The notes: a model not told the origin generated them from the letters alone. A DNA stretch of 64,000 nt from Hybos culiciformis (GCA_964007475.1 OZ023274.1:30187250-30251249); one strand, 5' to 3'. Counted from the first letter of the stretch, positions 43,900 through 53,869 are shown. Made by a program: numbers and translations.

Positions 43900-44386
43900 A
43901 GTAATTTATCATTATAGGTTTTCCCGGCTCAAAATATGCAAAAAAAAAATATCCAAAATAGGTAGCTCCGGTGAAATAAAGATTACCACACCAAACATTT
44001 TGGGTAGGAATTCATAATTATCGTACTTTGCTGCTGCCTGGCACCATTTTGGTGTAGGGCGTAGATGGATTATCCCTTATCCAAATAGGGGGTGCGGGGT
44101 GGTGGGCGGTCGAACTGGTGGTCGGTCAGTGGGATTTGCGGCGCGGTTCTGTTTATTTTAGGTTTTTTTATTTTTCCACAAGATGTATTAAAGTTATTTA
44201 TGCTAATCATTTCTTCTTCTTTTTTTTAATTTGAATAAATACTATTCCTTTTCAACTTCAAAACAACTTTCCATCCATTAACCAACCTAAATAATGTCGC
44301 TTTCACTCCTAAAGTTTTTGAGAGCGCTCTCCAATCCCCACCACATTGTTGGGTAAAACACAAATTTTCTTTTTTATAATTTTCAG
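43900..44386. other. Repeat fragments and CAP intron end
   Basis: 43920-44010 (TTCCCGGCTCAAAATATGCA, CAAAATAGGTAGCTCCGG, AATAAAGATTA) has a diverged partner at 50009-50110. 44100-44150 is a GC-rich core copy. 44160-44386 is pyrimidine-rich intron ending in TTTTCAG. Confidence 0.5.
44100..44150 (+). repeat. GC-rich core, copy 2
   Basis: GGTGGTGGGCGGTCGAACT, GGTGGTCGGTCAGTGGG and ATTTGCGGCG, in the same order as at 32438-32490 (inverted there) and 47579-47622. Confidence 0.8.
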
Positions 44387-44588
44387 GTCACCTTTTCCCA
44401 CGGCGTGATTGTCACAATTCATTTGATTATCCCTACTCTGGACAAAATTTATTAACACATGAACTTCCTGTATCAACAAGAGATTCTGACTTTAAAATGC
44501 AAATTCCAAGACTGATTGAGAAGTGGTACAGACAATATGAATATGCTGACGCAGAATCTGTGAGAGCATATCGCAATAATCCAAAAGG
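44387..44588 (+). CDS. CAP (antigen 5/SCP) gene, internal exon
   Basis: The exon is bounded by an acceptor (TTTTCAG at 44380-44386) and a donor (GG|GTAATT at 44589). It is open in one frame: HLFPRRDCHNSFDYPYSGQN then LLTHELPVST, LIEKWYRQYEYADAESVRAY and NNPKG. C.N...F.Y.GQNL followed by a W..E-like helix is the central part of the CAP fold in secreted antigen-5 and CRISP-like proteins. It starts two bases into a codon and ends with two bases of the Gly codon completed by the exon at 47878. Upstream exons with the CAP N-terminus were not found in the window. Confidence 0.75.
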
Positions 44589-44982
44589 GTAATTTGGGCA
44601 ACAAAACATATAAAATAAATATTATTGTAGTTATATTGAATGAGAATGATTAATTTAAATTGACTAATTATCAAAATTTGTATTTTTTTTTTAATTGTTA
44701 AGGTCAATTCACACATATCAGTCACGTCAAGTCACCGTCACGTCACCGAACCTACAGTCAACGAGCCCACCGTCAACGAGCCGTGAAAATTAATTTACTT
44801 TCCAACGATATTTTTTTTTTTTGATTGACGTTATTTTTGAAATTGAAAAAAAAACAAACTATCGGTTTTTTTTTTTGTGATTAAAAAGTATTTATATAAT
44901 AATAAATTCATTAAAATTAATTTTAATTAATTAATTTTAAAATTAATTTTAATTAATTAACTTTTATTAATTATTTGCTAAA

Positions 44983-46795
44983 AATGGGTGATGAAAAATT
45001 GATTGAGTTCGTTAAAAGATACCCAGTACTTTATGATTTATCGGATAAAAAATACATGGATGCCGCATTTAAAAAAGAGAAAAAATTGGCGAAGAAATAA
45101 ACATAGATGGTAAGAAAAAATTCGATTTTTTTTATTAAAATCATGAAAAATTAAACATAAATTTATAAAGACATTGGTTTACATTTTTTAATTATATTAT
45201 TTTGCCAAGACACACTTTCAACCTCTGAATTGAAAAAGCTTTTATACTCGTCCCTCACTCGAAAAGCCTCTCCTGATGCATTTCCACCTTGTGCGGGCAA
45301 ATTTTGCAAGTATTTAGATGGAACAGTTGATTCTGTATCATCATAGGTGTACATGTTGAAATCATATTTTTTGTTATAAAATTATGTAATATACAAGTTG
45401 CAAGCACTATGTGGTCGATTTTTTTTGGGATTTGCCTGTATTCGCCTGTGATAAATTCTGAATTTTTGTTTCAAAATGCCGAATGTGTTTTCTACAATTC
45501 TTCTTGTACGAGACAAACGGTAATTAAAAACTCGTTTTGAACTATCCAAATTTTGCCCCGGATATGACCTCATTAAATAAGTTTTTCAAGGGAACGCTTC
45601 ATCACCCACAATCACATATGGAACCTCAACCAATGTGTTTGGCAAGGTTGTTTGTTTTGGTATTGATAATGTGTCCCGTTCTAGAGCCTTACCAAGATTA
45701 CTTCTTGCAAATATTTGGCCATCACTAGCTTTGCGATAAGATCCAATATTTACAGCAATAAAATTGTAAGGAGCATCAATCAAAACCAACAAAACAATTG
45801 AAAATTTATTTTTGTAGTTATAAATAAAGATCCGCTGTTCGGTGGTGCTTGGATGGTTATATATTTACCGTCTAGGGCACCCAAGCAGTTTGGAAAATTC
45901 CAATTTGTATAAATATCAGTAGCAATGGATTTCCACATTTCTTCAGTAGGTTTTGGCATCATTTCATTCAACAGGACGTTTCCAATAACTTTACAAGACT
46001 CAGTTACTATTTTTGGTACTGTGCTTTGTCCCAATCGATTACTGACATATTGTCTACATATTGCCTACATATTGTAAAATTAATAATATTTTATTTTGTT
46101 GCAGGAGTGGCATGTAAAGCGAGATGGAATAATATCAGAGATACCTATAGGAAGTCACTTAAAAAAACTGTTACCAAGAGTGGTCAGGGTCCAAAAAAAA
46201 ACTAAAAAGTACAAATATTCAGAACAGTTGGGTTTTTTAACAAAATGTTCTTTTGAGGAAAGGGAATCTATAAGTAATATTGAAATAATATTGAAGTAAT
46301 ATTGAAGTAATATTGAGGTAATATTGAATCCATTCCTGATGATGATGTTAGTTTAGTTGAAAGTCCTACATCAAATTAAAACGAAGGATGTAAAAAACCT
46401 AAATATAATTCAAGAAGAATGATAAAAAAACGAGCCTCAACCAACAGACGCAAGCAAATTGATGGAATTTATACTTTAAAAAAATAATAAATATACCCCT
46501 AAACAACATCCAGTTGATACTTTTTTAGCTAGTATTGCTACATCTTTAAAAACATTTTCTCCATACCATTTACATTTAGCTAAAGAAGATATATTTAATA
46601 ATACAGTTCAAAAATTTGAATTTGAAACAATAATGAGAGATATTAATAATAATCATAATAATAGACCAAATACGCCAATTTTTTCACCTTCCTCTTCTTC
46701 AATGTCCATTCATTCACCAGCTGAAGTAACTCAACACTCAGCCTTTCAACAGGATAACACAGCACAATGTTACTTTCAAAAGTTGACATTAATAT
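44983..46795 (+). pseudogene. MADF-BESS protein gene of the Harbinger element (two exons)
   Basis: Exon 1 (44983-45107) starts MGDEKLIEFVKRYPVLYDLS and runs DKKYMDAAFKKEK; one indel shifts it before GEEINID and a GTAAG donor. Exon 2 begins after TTGTTGCAG at 46105 with GVACKARWNNIRDTYRKSLK, completing the MADF fold with matching intron phase. A further shift near 46200 leads to KYSEQLGFL. The C-terminal part, about 46500-46795, contains VDTFLASIATSLKTFSPYH, a BESS-like motif. MADF-BESS proteins accompany PIF/Harbinger transposases, binding DNA and helping nuclear import. The intron contains the catalytic transposase segments on the opposite strand. Confidence 0.75.
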
Positions 46796-47145
46796 AACTT
46801 AAGTTTAATAAAATAAAGAATTTATGATTTGTAATAAAAATACTATTTTTATGAAACAGTTTTATTATTATTTTTATTTACTTACCTCAAAAAAACTGCT
46901 AAACGTTCTTTCGATGTTATGGCTTTTCTCCAGTAAGTATCTCGTTTTTTTTAATGGTTTTCCAGCTTATCATGGAGTATATTAAAACAGTTTTCAGTCA
47001 TTCTGAAACACTCAAAAACTTTCTTTCATCATTAATTTATTCTTCATATAAAGCGAACCCATTTTCTTTTCTTTTTCTGCTGTTCTTCTTCTTCTTCGTC
47101 CAAAGCTAGAGCGATTACACTCAATTCGTTCTCCGAGAGCTCCAT
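45163..47145 (-). pseudogene. PIF/Harbinger DDE transposase (several exons or frames)
   Basis: The N-terminal exon starts at 47145 (MELSENELSVIALALDEEEE). After a break it reads FFECFRMTENCFNILHDKL and RKAITSKERLAVFL, ending at a GTAAGT donor near 46886. After an intron come GQSTVPKIVTESCK, FPNCLGALDGKYI (first catalytic Asp), VEVPYVIVGDEAFP (second Asp), RLSRTRRIVENTFGIL (catalytic Glu) and the C-terminal VRDEYKSFFNSE..SVSWQ. The order and motifs are diagnostic of Harbinger nuclease. Frame changes occur near 45790, 45580 and 45370. The intron overlaps exon 2 of the plus-strand MADF gene. Confidence 0.85.
46277..46326 (+). repeat. 15-bp tandem AATATTGAAGTAAT
   Basis: About three and a half copies lie inside the MADF gene and break its frame. 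Confidence 0.8.
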
Positions 47146-47392
47146 CACAATAATTGGAAGATACCTACAAACCTTTAAAAAAAAATAATTTCTAAAAAAA
47201 CGGTGACTGAACGGTGACGGGACTGCAGTGTGTTTGACGAACACTTGACGGTGACGGAACTGTAACGTTACTGATATGTGTGAATTGACCTTAAATCCTG
47301 ACTAGCAATTTAGTGGGTTTCAAAGTCGATACGGATAAAGGTCAATTCACACATATCAGTCACGTCAAGTCACCGTCACGACCACCGGCACG

Positions 47393-47728
47393 ATTTGCGG
47401 ACAGTGCACCGTAAATCAATTCACCGTATAGCAATTCACCGTATAGCAATTCACCGTATAGCAATTCACAGTATGAGCAATTCACCGTATGAGCAATTCA
47501 CCGTATGAGCAATTCACCGTATAGCAATTCACCGTATAGCAATTCACCGTAAACACAATTCACCGAAAAATGAGAGGTGGTGGGGGGCGGGCGGACTGGT
47601 GGTTGGTCAGTGGGATTTGGGTGAATTGCTCATACGGTGAATGGCTCATACGGTGAATTGATATACGGTGAGTTGCTATACGGTGAATTGCTGTACGGTG
47701 AATTGTTTACGGTGAATTGTCCGGGTCC
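47393..47728. mobile_element. Foldback element with AATTCACCGTATAGC arms, GC-rich core and 10-11 bp duplication
   Basis: It is flanked by CCACCGGCACG at 47382-47392 and 47729-47739. The left arm has about ten copies of the word CAATTCACCGTAT(A/GA)G. The right arm has the reverse complements ATACGGTGAATTGC. Both outer ends read CGGACA.T.CACCGTAAA. The centre is the GC-rich core (47579-47622). The duplication length fits the Mutator/Foldback group. No coding capacity. Confidence 0.88.
47579..47622 (+). repeat. GC-rich core, copy 3
   Basis: GGTGGTGGGGGGCGGGCGG, ACTGGTGGTTGGTC and AGTGGGATTTGGGTG. It is nearly identical to 32438-32490 (on the minus strand) apart from one 12-bp G/C length difference. 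Confidence 0.85.
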
Positions 47729-47877
47729 CCACCGGCACGTCATTTCAGTCAAAAAAAATATCGTTCCTTGTAATTTAAATGAACTGTCTACAATCATCCG
47801 GCACCGTCACGTCAACAAACCATCATAATGTTGATTTTTTGCCAAAATGGAATTAAAAAAAGTTTTGTTTAATACAG

Positions 47878-48244
47878 GAAATCAATTGAATATTTCGCAT
47901 TGGGAGTTAGTGATAGAAATAACAGATTTGGATGTGGAGCTAATAGAAACAATCAAACTAATTCAGCGAACTTTTATTTTTGTTGTGATTACTCCACCAT
48001 ATTGGTAGAAGGAAAAGAAGTTTATCGCGCTGGTCCAACAGCATCAAATTGCACATATGGAAGAAATCATAAATATACTAACTTATGTACATATTTAGAG
48101 CGTTATGAGAGTCAATATCCTCCAGATCCCTTGCAAGAGAACCCTCTATTAGCAGCAACGACTTATATAATAATAACAGTTTTAACAGTAATAGTTCTAT
48201 CAGGTATGGTTATAACCGCAAAATGTCTTAGATCAACAACATGA
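47878..48244 (+). CDS. CAP (antigen 5/SCP) gene, last exon with transmembrane anchor
   Basis: It follows an acceptor (TTTAATACAG). The first base completes the Gly codon of the 44387-44588 exon, so phases match across the 3.3-kb intron. The exon reads KSIEYFALGVSDRNNRFGCG, FYFCCDYSTILVEGKEVYRA and GPTASNCTYGRNHKYTNLC. This corresponds to the C-terminal CAP segment with VGCG, CNY and the closing G..C.....Y..LC. After it comes LLAATTYIIITVLTVIVLSG, a clear membrane segment, and a short tail ending KCLRSTT-stop. Most insect CAP proteins are secreted, so a C-terminal anchor suggests a cell-surface form. The substrate and role are unknown. Confidence 0.8.
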
Positions 48245-48308
48245 TGTTTCAATAAAGACAACTTTTTGGTTTGACCGACCAGAATAAATAATGAAAACAC
48301 ATAATCTA

Positions 48309-49071
48309 TATCGCACACCCCTTTCGAGTGTATTGTAAGTCGACTTACAACCTAATCGAACTATATAAAAACTAAAAAGATTATTTGGCAACGCATTAAC
48401 CCTAAAAATATGGTATTCCTGCGACACCTCCCTCAAAAGTTATGAACCAAAAACCACTTACAATATTGGACCTTTTCTTCAAAAAGTCCGATCTATTATG
48501 TTGTAAGTACAATATGCTGGCAAGTTAAATTTAAAGTAGAATGTATTGTAAGTCAACGTACAATATTAATGATCGGAATACATTATACATTTAATTTTGT
48601 AAGTCTTCTTACGATAGAATAAGCTTGTATTTTCCAGAACTAGTCATATTGTATGTATTAGTTACAACATTTTTAAATAAATAAAAAATATTTAAGCAAT
48701 GTTGTAAGTATAACTTACAACATCAAGTACAAAAGAGTGTTCAATCAACAATGTTGTAAGCCTACTTGCAATTTTTAATTTTGCACATATTTTTGATAAT
48801 GTGGTTGTAAGACGACATACAACAACTTAGTGCTTATCTTGCCCAATCTAGTATGTTATTTTATCCCACTACTTTTTTTTTTCAACATAATTGTTAAATG
48901 TATATAATTATGTTTGTTAAGTGCTCTTTTCCCCGCTTTTTAAGGGTGAAAACATAATTCTATCTATAACAAAACGGAAGAAAGAAGCAAAAGAAAATAT
49001 AAAATCTTTAAAATGCTATCCTGAAAAGTTGCATTTTTGACTTACATTATACTCGATTGTGGTGTGCGATA
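48309..49071. mobile_element. Inverted-repeat element made of GTAAG...CTTAC palindromes
   Basis: The left end TATCGCACACC...TCGAGTGTA matches the minus strand of the right end, TATCGCACACC then ACAATCGAGTATAATGTAAG. The left half contains at least eight copies of TTGTAAG-spacer-CTTACAA type palindromes (48332, 48460, 48502, 48546, 48598, 48704, 48757, 48806). No ORF. It starts about 65 bp after the CAP stop codon, so it may lie in the 3' UTR. Confidence 0.75.
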
Positions 49072-49076
49072 TGTAT

Positions 49077-49518
49077 TTTTATTTTTGATTGAAACTTACT
49101 AAAATTAAGATTTTTAGTTCAGAAATATTACGAAGATGACTAAATAATAAATTTGAATAACTTTATTAAAAAACAATTTAGTTAAAAAATGTGCCATCAA
49201 AAACCTAATGAACTTAATTAAGCTAGTCGCGTCACCAGCGCGACAGTAAAATCGGTATTTAGCTAATCGCAAAAGCGCCAAATTTGTCACAAAAAGTGAG
49301 AGCTACCATATTTTGATAGTCACGCGCGCATTTTCTTTCACAAAAAATAATATTTCTCTCACCTGCAATTTAATGCGTGACTAGTATAAAAAATTAGAAA
49401 AGTGAGCAAAATATAAGAAAAATTCTAAGATATTTCAAAATTATGGTCTTGGGTATTATTTAAAAAAAATTCCATTTAATAAATTAAAAAGAAAATTTAT
49501 TTATATGTATGAAATTAT
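49077..49518. other. AT-rich spacer
   Basis: ACTAGTCGCG and TAATCGCAAAAGCGCC dyads lie at 49220-49290, possibly a small palindromic repeat. No gene. Confidence 0.4.
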
Positions 49519-49638
49519 TGTGTGTGTGTGTGTGTATGTGTGTGTGTGTGTGTGTATGTGTGTGTGTGTGTGTGTATTTGTGTGCGTGTGTGTGGATGTG
49601 TGTGTGCGTGCGTGTGTGTGTGCGTGTGTGTGTGTATG

Positions 49639-49676
<38 letters not shown>

Positions 49677-49677
49677 T

Positions 49678-49711
<34 letters not shown>
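49519..49711. repeat. (TG)n microsatellite with variants
   Basis: About 190 bp of TG repeat is interrupted by TGTATG, TGCG and TGGG variants. The open frames on both strands (CVCVCV, THTHTH) are artefacts. Confidence 0.98.
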
Positions 49712-49713
<2 letters not shown>

Positions 49714-49719
49714 TGAGAA

Positions 49720-50180
49720 GTGGGTCAATTATGACTTCCTGAGGTTGCGGACTTGGGGGTGTGTGTATGTGTGTGTCGATTGGATACCGGGACGTGAGCA
49801 ATTTTGAAGGTGATTTCCGTGCTAACATTTATTCACAATTATTAAAATTTAATCAGATTTTTTGAACTTAATACTTCTGTAGGGGCTAAAAATTATTATA
49901 CTCATTCGAAATTCGAGTTCGAAAAAAGCGACATTCTGACTTCTGCAACGTTTTAATACTCAAAATCACTCAATAATCATTTGTCATTTATAAATTTATT
50001 TTTTTTTTTCAAAATAGGTAGCTCTGAGGAAATAAAGATTATCTGACCAAAAATTTTGTGTAGGGACTTACGGTTAGGGCCTTTCCTGGTCAAAATATGC
50101 ACAAAAAAACACATGAGGTGTCATGGGACTCCTGACAGAAGCGAAGCTTCTTACGCCTAAAAGTATAATTTTTAAAATTT
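49720..50180. other. Spacer with dispersed-repeat fragment
   Basis: 50009-50110 (TTCAAAATAGGTAGCTCTGA, AATAAAGATTAT, TCAAAATATGCACAAAAA) is a relative of 43920-44010. Otherwise unassigned. Confidence 0.45.
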
Positions 50181-50186
50181 AAATAA

Positions 50187-50456
50187 TATATCGTCTGCTG
50201 AGAAATGAAACAACGTATGACATTTATACGTCATTATTTGACAATAGCACCATTCGATTCCTCGTACTCGATTTTATAAGTACAACTACTTTGCAATATT
50301 CTTAATGTTGATTAAAATGTGTTTTTTAGATGAAAATTGTACGCTACTTGATATTTTTTCATACGTTTTTTTAATTTTCAAAACTTTAAATTTAAATTAC
50401 TCGAAACTATACTTTTCATTATACGTTGTTTCATTTCTAAGCAGGCGATATATACT
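50187..50456. mobile_element. Short MITE (about 270 bp)
   Basis: The left end is ATATATCGTCTGCTGAGAAA and the minus strand of the right end is ATATATCGCCTGCTTAGAAA; both continue TGAAACAACGTAT. A perfect-looking duplication is not clear because the flanks are TA-rich. Confidence 0.75.
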
Positions 50457-50459
50457 ATA

Positions 50460-51485
50460 TGTACTAGTCATCATATTCTATCATGGAAATAATAGGTTTG
50501 TGGTAGCTAAAATAAGAGACAAATGTTTGTGACTCTATTTTGTTGACATATCTGGAAAATTCGCAATTTTTTTTATCTAATGTTTTCTGATTTTAATACT
50601 CTAATGAACCAAACCGCTGTATCTGAACGAACTCAAATTATTAGGTTCCTAAAACAAAAAATATATAAAAATTATTAGCAAGATTCATTAAAAAAAAAAG
50701 AATTAATTAATTATCAACTTAAAAACAATCAGAAGTAGCAAATAATTTTTTTGTCATCATTTATGTTCATAATATATGTATGTGTGAATTTATCATCACT
50801 ATTTGAATAATTATTACCAACCTACACATCCTATTCAAAAACTTTATACATATGTATATATTGTATATACAACATTTTTTTTTTTTTCTAAAACTAATAA
50901 AAAATTGATTTTTTATTAATTTATCTTCACTATTATTCCATTTTTTTTTTTAAATTATTAAAAATAAAAAAAAGGCATCAAAAATCACTTCCAACCAAAA
51001 TAACGAACAAAAATTTTGAAACTAGTGGCAATTTTTGATTTGCTATCCCTACGAAAAGTGTTGTTTACTTTTCAACTAGAGGACTGATTGCCTTAATGTT
51101 GGTGATGATTATGTTAACTTATAACTTATAAAATGAAACAACTTTTTAATTATAACTCAAAATACTAACTGAACTTTATTTCTTAATTTTGTTATAACAT
51201 TTTTATTATTTAACATTGAACATTTCTGTACATAATAATTCAAAATGCTTATTGTTTAATAAGCATTTTGGAATATACTTCGATACGCATATTCTTTAAC
51301 TAAAATACTGAATAATGCTTCTCATACATTTTTATTCTTTAACCTAAATACCAAATAATGCTTTTCATACATTTTATTCACAACATTCCTCCCGATCTAA
51401 GACAGGATCTATCCTAAGATTTCTAATTTATAATAATATAAAGAGTGAATAAAATTATTTAATAGTAGATTATAATATATGTTAA
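50460..51485. other. AT-rich intergenic stretch
   Basis: A duplicated phrase (TGCTT(C/T)TCATACATTTTATTC) occurs at about 51316 and 51360. A dyad AAAATGCTTATTGTTTAATA with AGCATTTTGG lies near 51244. No gene. Confidence 0.4.
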
Positions 51486-51490
51486 CTAAA

Positions 51491-51655
51491 TTTGTTATTA
51501 ATTACGAGTTGTGTATACACACAAACACATAGACACGATTCACATAACACATAGTCACGAGTCATATAATATTGACGAGTGATATAATATTGACAAGTGT
51601 CTATGTGTTTGTGTGTGTACACAACGAGTTGTTATAACAAATTTTGTTAACATAT
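51491..51655. repeat. Long hairpin (foldback, about 165 bp)
   Basis: The left arm AACGAGTT-like (ACGAGTTGTGTATACACACA, AACACATAGACAC) pairs with GTGTCTATGTGTTTGTGTG and TGTACACAACGAGTTGT. The loop contains three ACGAGT(C/G)ATATAATATTG-like copies. AACAAATTT-type sequence borders both sides. Confidence 0.8.
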
Positions 51656-51899
51656 CACATACATAGAAGTTTTACATTTTTTTTCACGAACCCTATACAT
51701 TAAATTGCATGCGACAAAATTTAAAATCGCATGCAACAGGATAAAAAATTTTTTTTTTTTTTTTAATTAAAAACGTCTTTTAAGGCTTAAAATCAATTAC
51801 ATTAGTTAAATTAATGAGTTTTTGATTGTTCTGCATCAAAAAAAATTAATACTTTACTGGAAAAAGGCGTTTTTTTAAAGAAAATCTTCACATAGAAAC

Positions 51900-52400
51900 C
51901 GTGGGAAGCTATTGCTGCCACTTTGTTCAAAGTTGACCTTACGTCCACTTAACATTTTCCAATTCTTGCTATTTCCCAAACTTGGGGCTTTCGGGTTCTT
52001 TTAATCAAGCAAAACTTCAATTTCTTACATTTTCATACAAATCGAACAGAAACCTTCTATGTAAACTCAGTTCCCGTGGGAAACCATTGCTGCCACTTTG
52101 TTCAAAGTTGACCTTACGTCCACTTAGCATTTTCCAATTCTTGCTATTTCCCAAACTTGGGGCTTTCGGGTTCTTTTAATCAAACAAAACTTCAATTTCG
52201 TATATTTTCATACAAATCTAACAGAAACCTTGTATGTAAACTCAGTTCCCGTGGGAAACCATTGCTGCCACTTTGTTCAAAGTTGACCTTACGTCCAATT
52301 TTCCAATTCTTGCTATTTCCCAAATTTGGGGCTTTTGGATTCTTTTAATGAAACAAAACTTCAAATCTCATAGAAAATCAACAAATCGACCGAGTCAATC
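51900..52400. repeat. Tandem repeat, about 175-bp unit, three copies
   Basis: GTGGGAA(G/A)C(T/C)ATTGCTGCC starts copies at about 51901, 52076 and 52251. The copies are highly similar over CTTTGTTCAAAGTTGACCTT, CAATTCTTGCTATTTCCCAA and CTTTTAATCAA. The third copy lacks about 9 bp. The two small ORFs in it are repeat-coded. Confidence 0.92.
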
Positions 52401-53485
52401 TACTGACGTTAGAATAATTTTCTATGTGAAATTTAAATAATTTCTTACTAAACTATTACTAAATTTTGTTGGTATATGTGACGAAAATTTTTTTAATGAT
52501 TGAGCGAATAAACAAATAAATAAAAAATATTATATTTGCAAATTGCAAAATAAGTAATGTAATAAATACTAAAAAATACTAATAAATAAATAAATAAAAT
52601 TGATTTTTAATATCCGTCAGAATAATTTTTTTTAAAAGAAAACCCTGAATTTCATGCAAATCCCCTCAAGACCCAGACAAAGTGCTGAATTTAAAATATA
52701 AAATGAACTTTAAAGTATATTCCAGATAAAAATAAAATTTTAATTAAGAAATAAATCATAAATAAATTATAAATTAATTTCATATTATTAAATTTAACCA
52801 TCGGAAATAACAAATGTGATTATTTTTCAAATTTATCAAGTCTTTGTCATGAGTTTCAACTAGTTTTTATCCGACCTATTGTAGCTGACCTACAATTTAC
52901 AGTTTCAATCACTGGGTATGTTGCATGACTTAAAAACGATTTTTTGCTGCCTGGCGTTATAGATTTGGCTATATAAATTAGTTTCTGTTTCATCAAATTG
53001 TAGAATATAAAATAATATTACTAATAAAACCTCCCAAATTCATATCAAATTAAATGTTCTTAAAATATAATGTGACCCAGATGTCAGTCTTTGTGTCTTT
53101 GTTTCTTTGTTAATATATTGCTAAACCCTTAGAAAGCAATATAATATATTTCAAGTGTCGATTTAATCTATGCCACATGTTAGGCAATAATATGTAGAAC
53201 AAAATATTATACTTTGCTTATATTATTACTTTGTTTATATTCCAAATATTATTTTATGTATATTTTAAATAAAGAATTTAATTATATAAATGTTGGGATA
53301 GGTTATTTCTAAGTACAGTTAATTTTCAATTTTCAATCAATAAAGTACTATTAAATAAAAACCATCTTTTAATTTATTCTAAAAGTGTGATTAAAACGTA
53401 CAAAATACGAAATGTCAATTTTATTAATATTTTTGTTTATTATTTTTTAATTCCTACCATGATGGATTACGAAATTGGCTGAAAC
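52401..53485. other. AT-rich intergenic stretch
   Basis: No ORF or repeat boundary recognised. (AAAT)n runs occur at 52510 and 52585. Confidence 0.45.
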
Positions 53486-53493
53486 CTGCAGAG

Positions 53494-53791
53494 CAGACAC
53501 GACGCGATCACATTTTTGGTAGCAGCGATATTTTAAATTTTTGGGGGCTGCTGCTAAAAAAAATCATTGCTCGCTGCTGCGTCGCTGATAATCGCTAACA
53601 AAAACAACCGTTAAAAAAAAAAAAAAAAAAAAAAAATTTTTCGTCGCTGCTTGTTTTTTTTTTTTTTTTTTAACTTCTATCGCTGCTAGCGATCGCTTTC
53701 ACCTAAAAATTTGTCGCTGCTGCTAGGTCGCTGCTGCTAGGTCGCGGCGTCCCTTGTGGTCGCTGAAAATCTATGATCGCGTCGGCGTCTG
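53494..53791. mobile_element. Mini-hAT (298 bp) with TCGCTGC word arms
   Basis: The left end is CAGACACGACGCGATCACAT and the minus strand of the right end is CAGACGCCGACGCGATCATA. The flanks CTGCAGAG (53486-53493) and CTGGAGAG (53792-53799) are an 8-bp duplication with one mismatch. Words TCGCTGCTG, GCAGCGA and CTGCTAGGTCGC recur. Same family as 25716-25839. Confidence 0.82.
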
Positions 53792-53869
53792 CTGGAGAGT
53801 GGAGGTAAGTTAATTTTTATTTTATATTTATATTTATCGGTCGCGAGGTCTTTAGGTAAGGGGGAGCAC

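Larger units (their letters stand above)
44701..47290. mobile_element. PIF/Harbinger transposon with transposase and MADF-BESS genes, inside the CAP intron
   Basis: The left end is AGGTCAATTCACACATATCA and the minus strand of the right end is GGTCAATTCACACATATCAG. TTA lies at both borders (44698-44700, 47291-47293). The interior contains a minus-strand DDE transposase in pieces and a plus-strand MADF (Myb/SANT-like) gene, the two-gene set expected of autonomous Harbingers. Short inverted words (GTCACCGTCACG, CGGTGACGG) fill the subterminal regions. Frameshifts in both genes suggest inactivity. Confidence 0.9.
47339..47820. mobile_element. Second Harbinger end or MITE, split by a foldback
   Basis: AGGTCAATTCACACATATCA followed by GTCACGTCAAGTCACCGTC repeats the left end of the 44701 element. 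After the nested foldback, similar words resume (GGCACGTCATTTCAG, CACCGTCACGTCAAC). The opposite terminus is not seen, so it is a partial copy. Confidence 0.7.

Noticed and set aside
44294..44352. Possible upstream CAP exon (ATGTCGCTTTCACTCC...)
   Set aside because: No CAP motif in any frame, and no convincing acceptor before it or donor in phase with the 44387 exon.
45537..45728. 63-codon plus frame
   Set aside because: It is antisense to the Harbinger transposase catalytic region.
49484..49828. Open frames of CV/TH repeats on both strands
   Set aside because: They are translations of a (TG)n microsatellite, open in several frames at once, and not genes.
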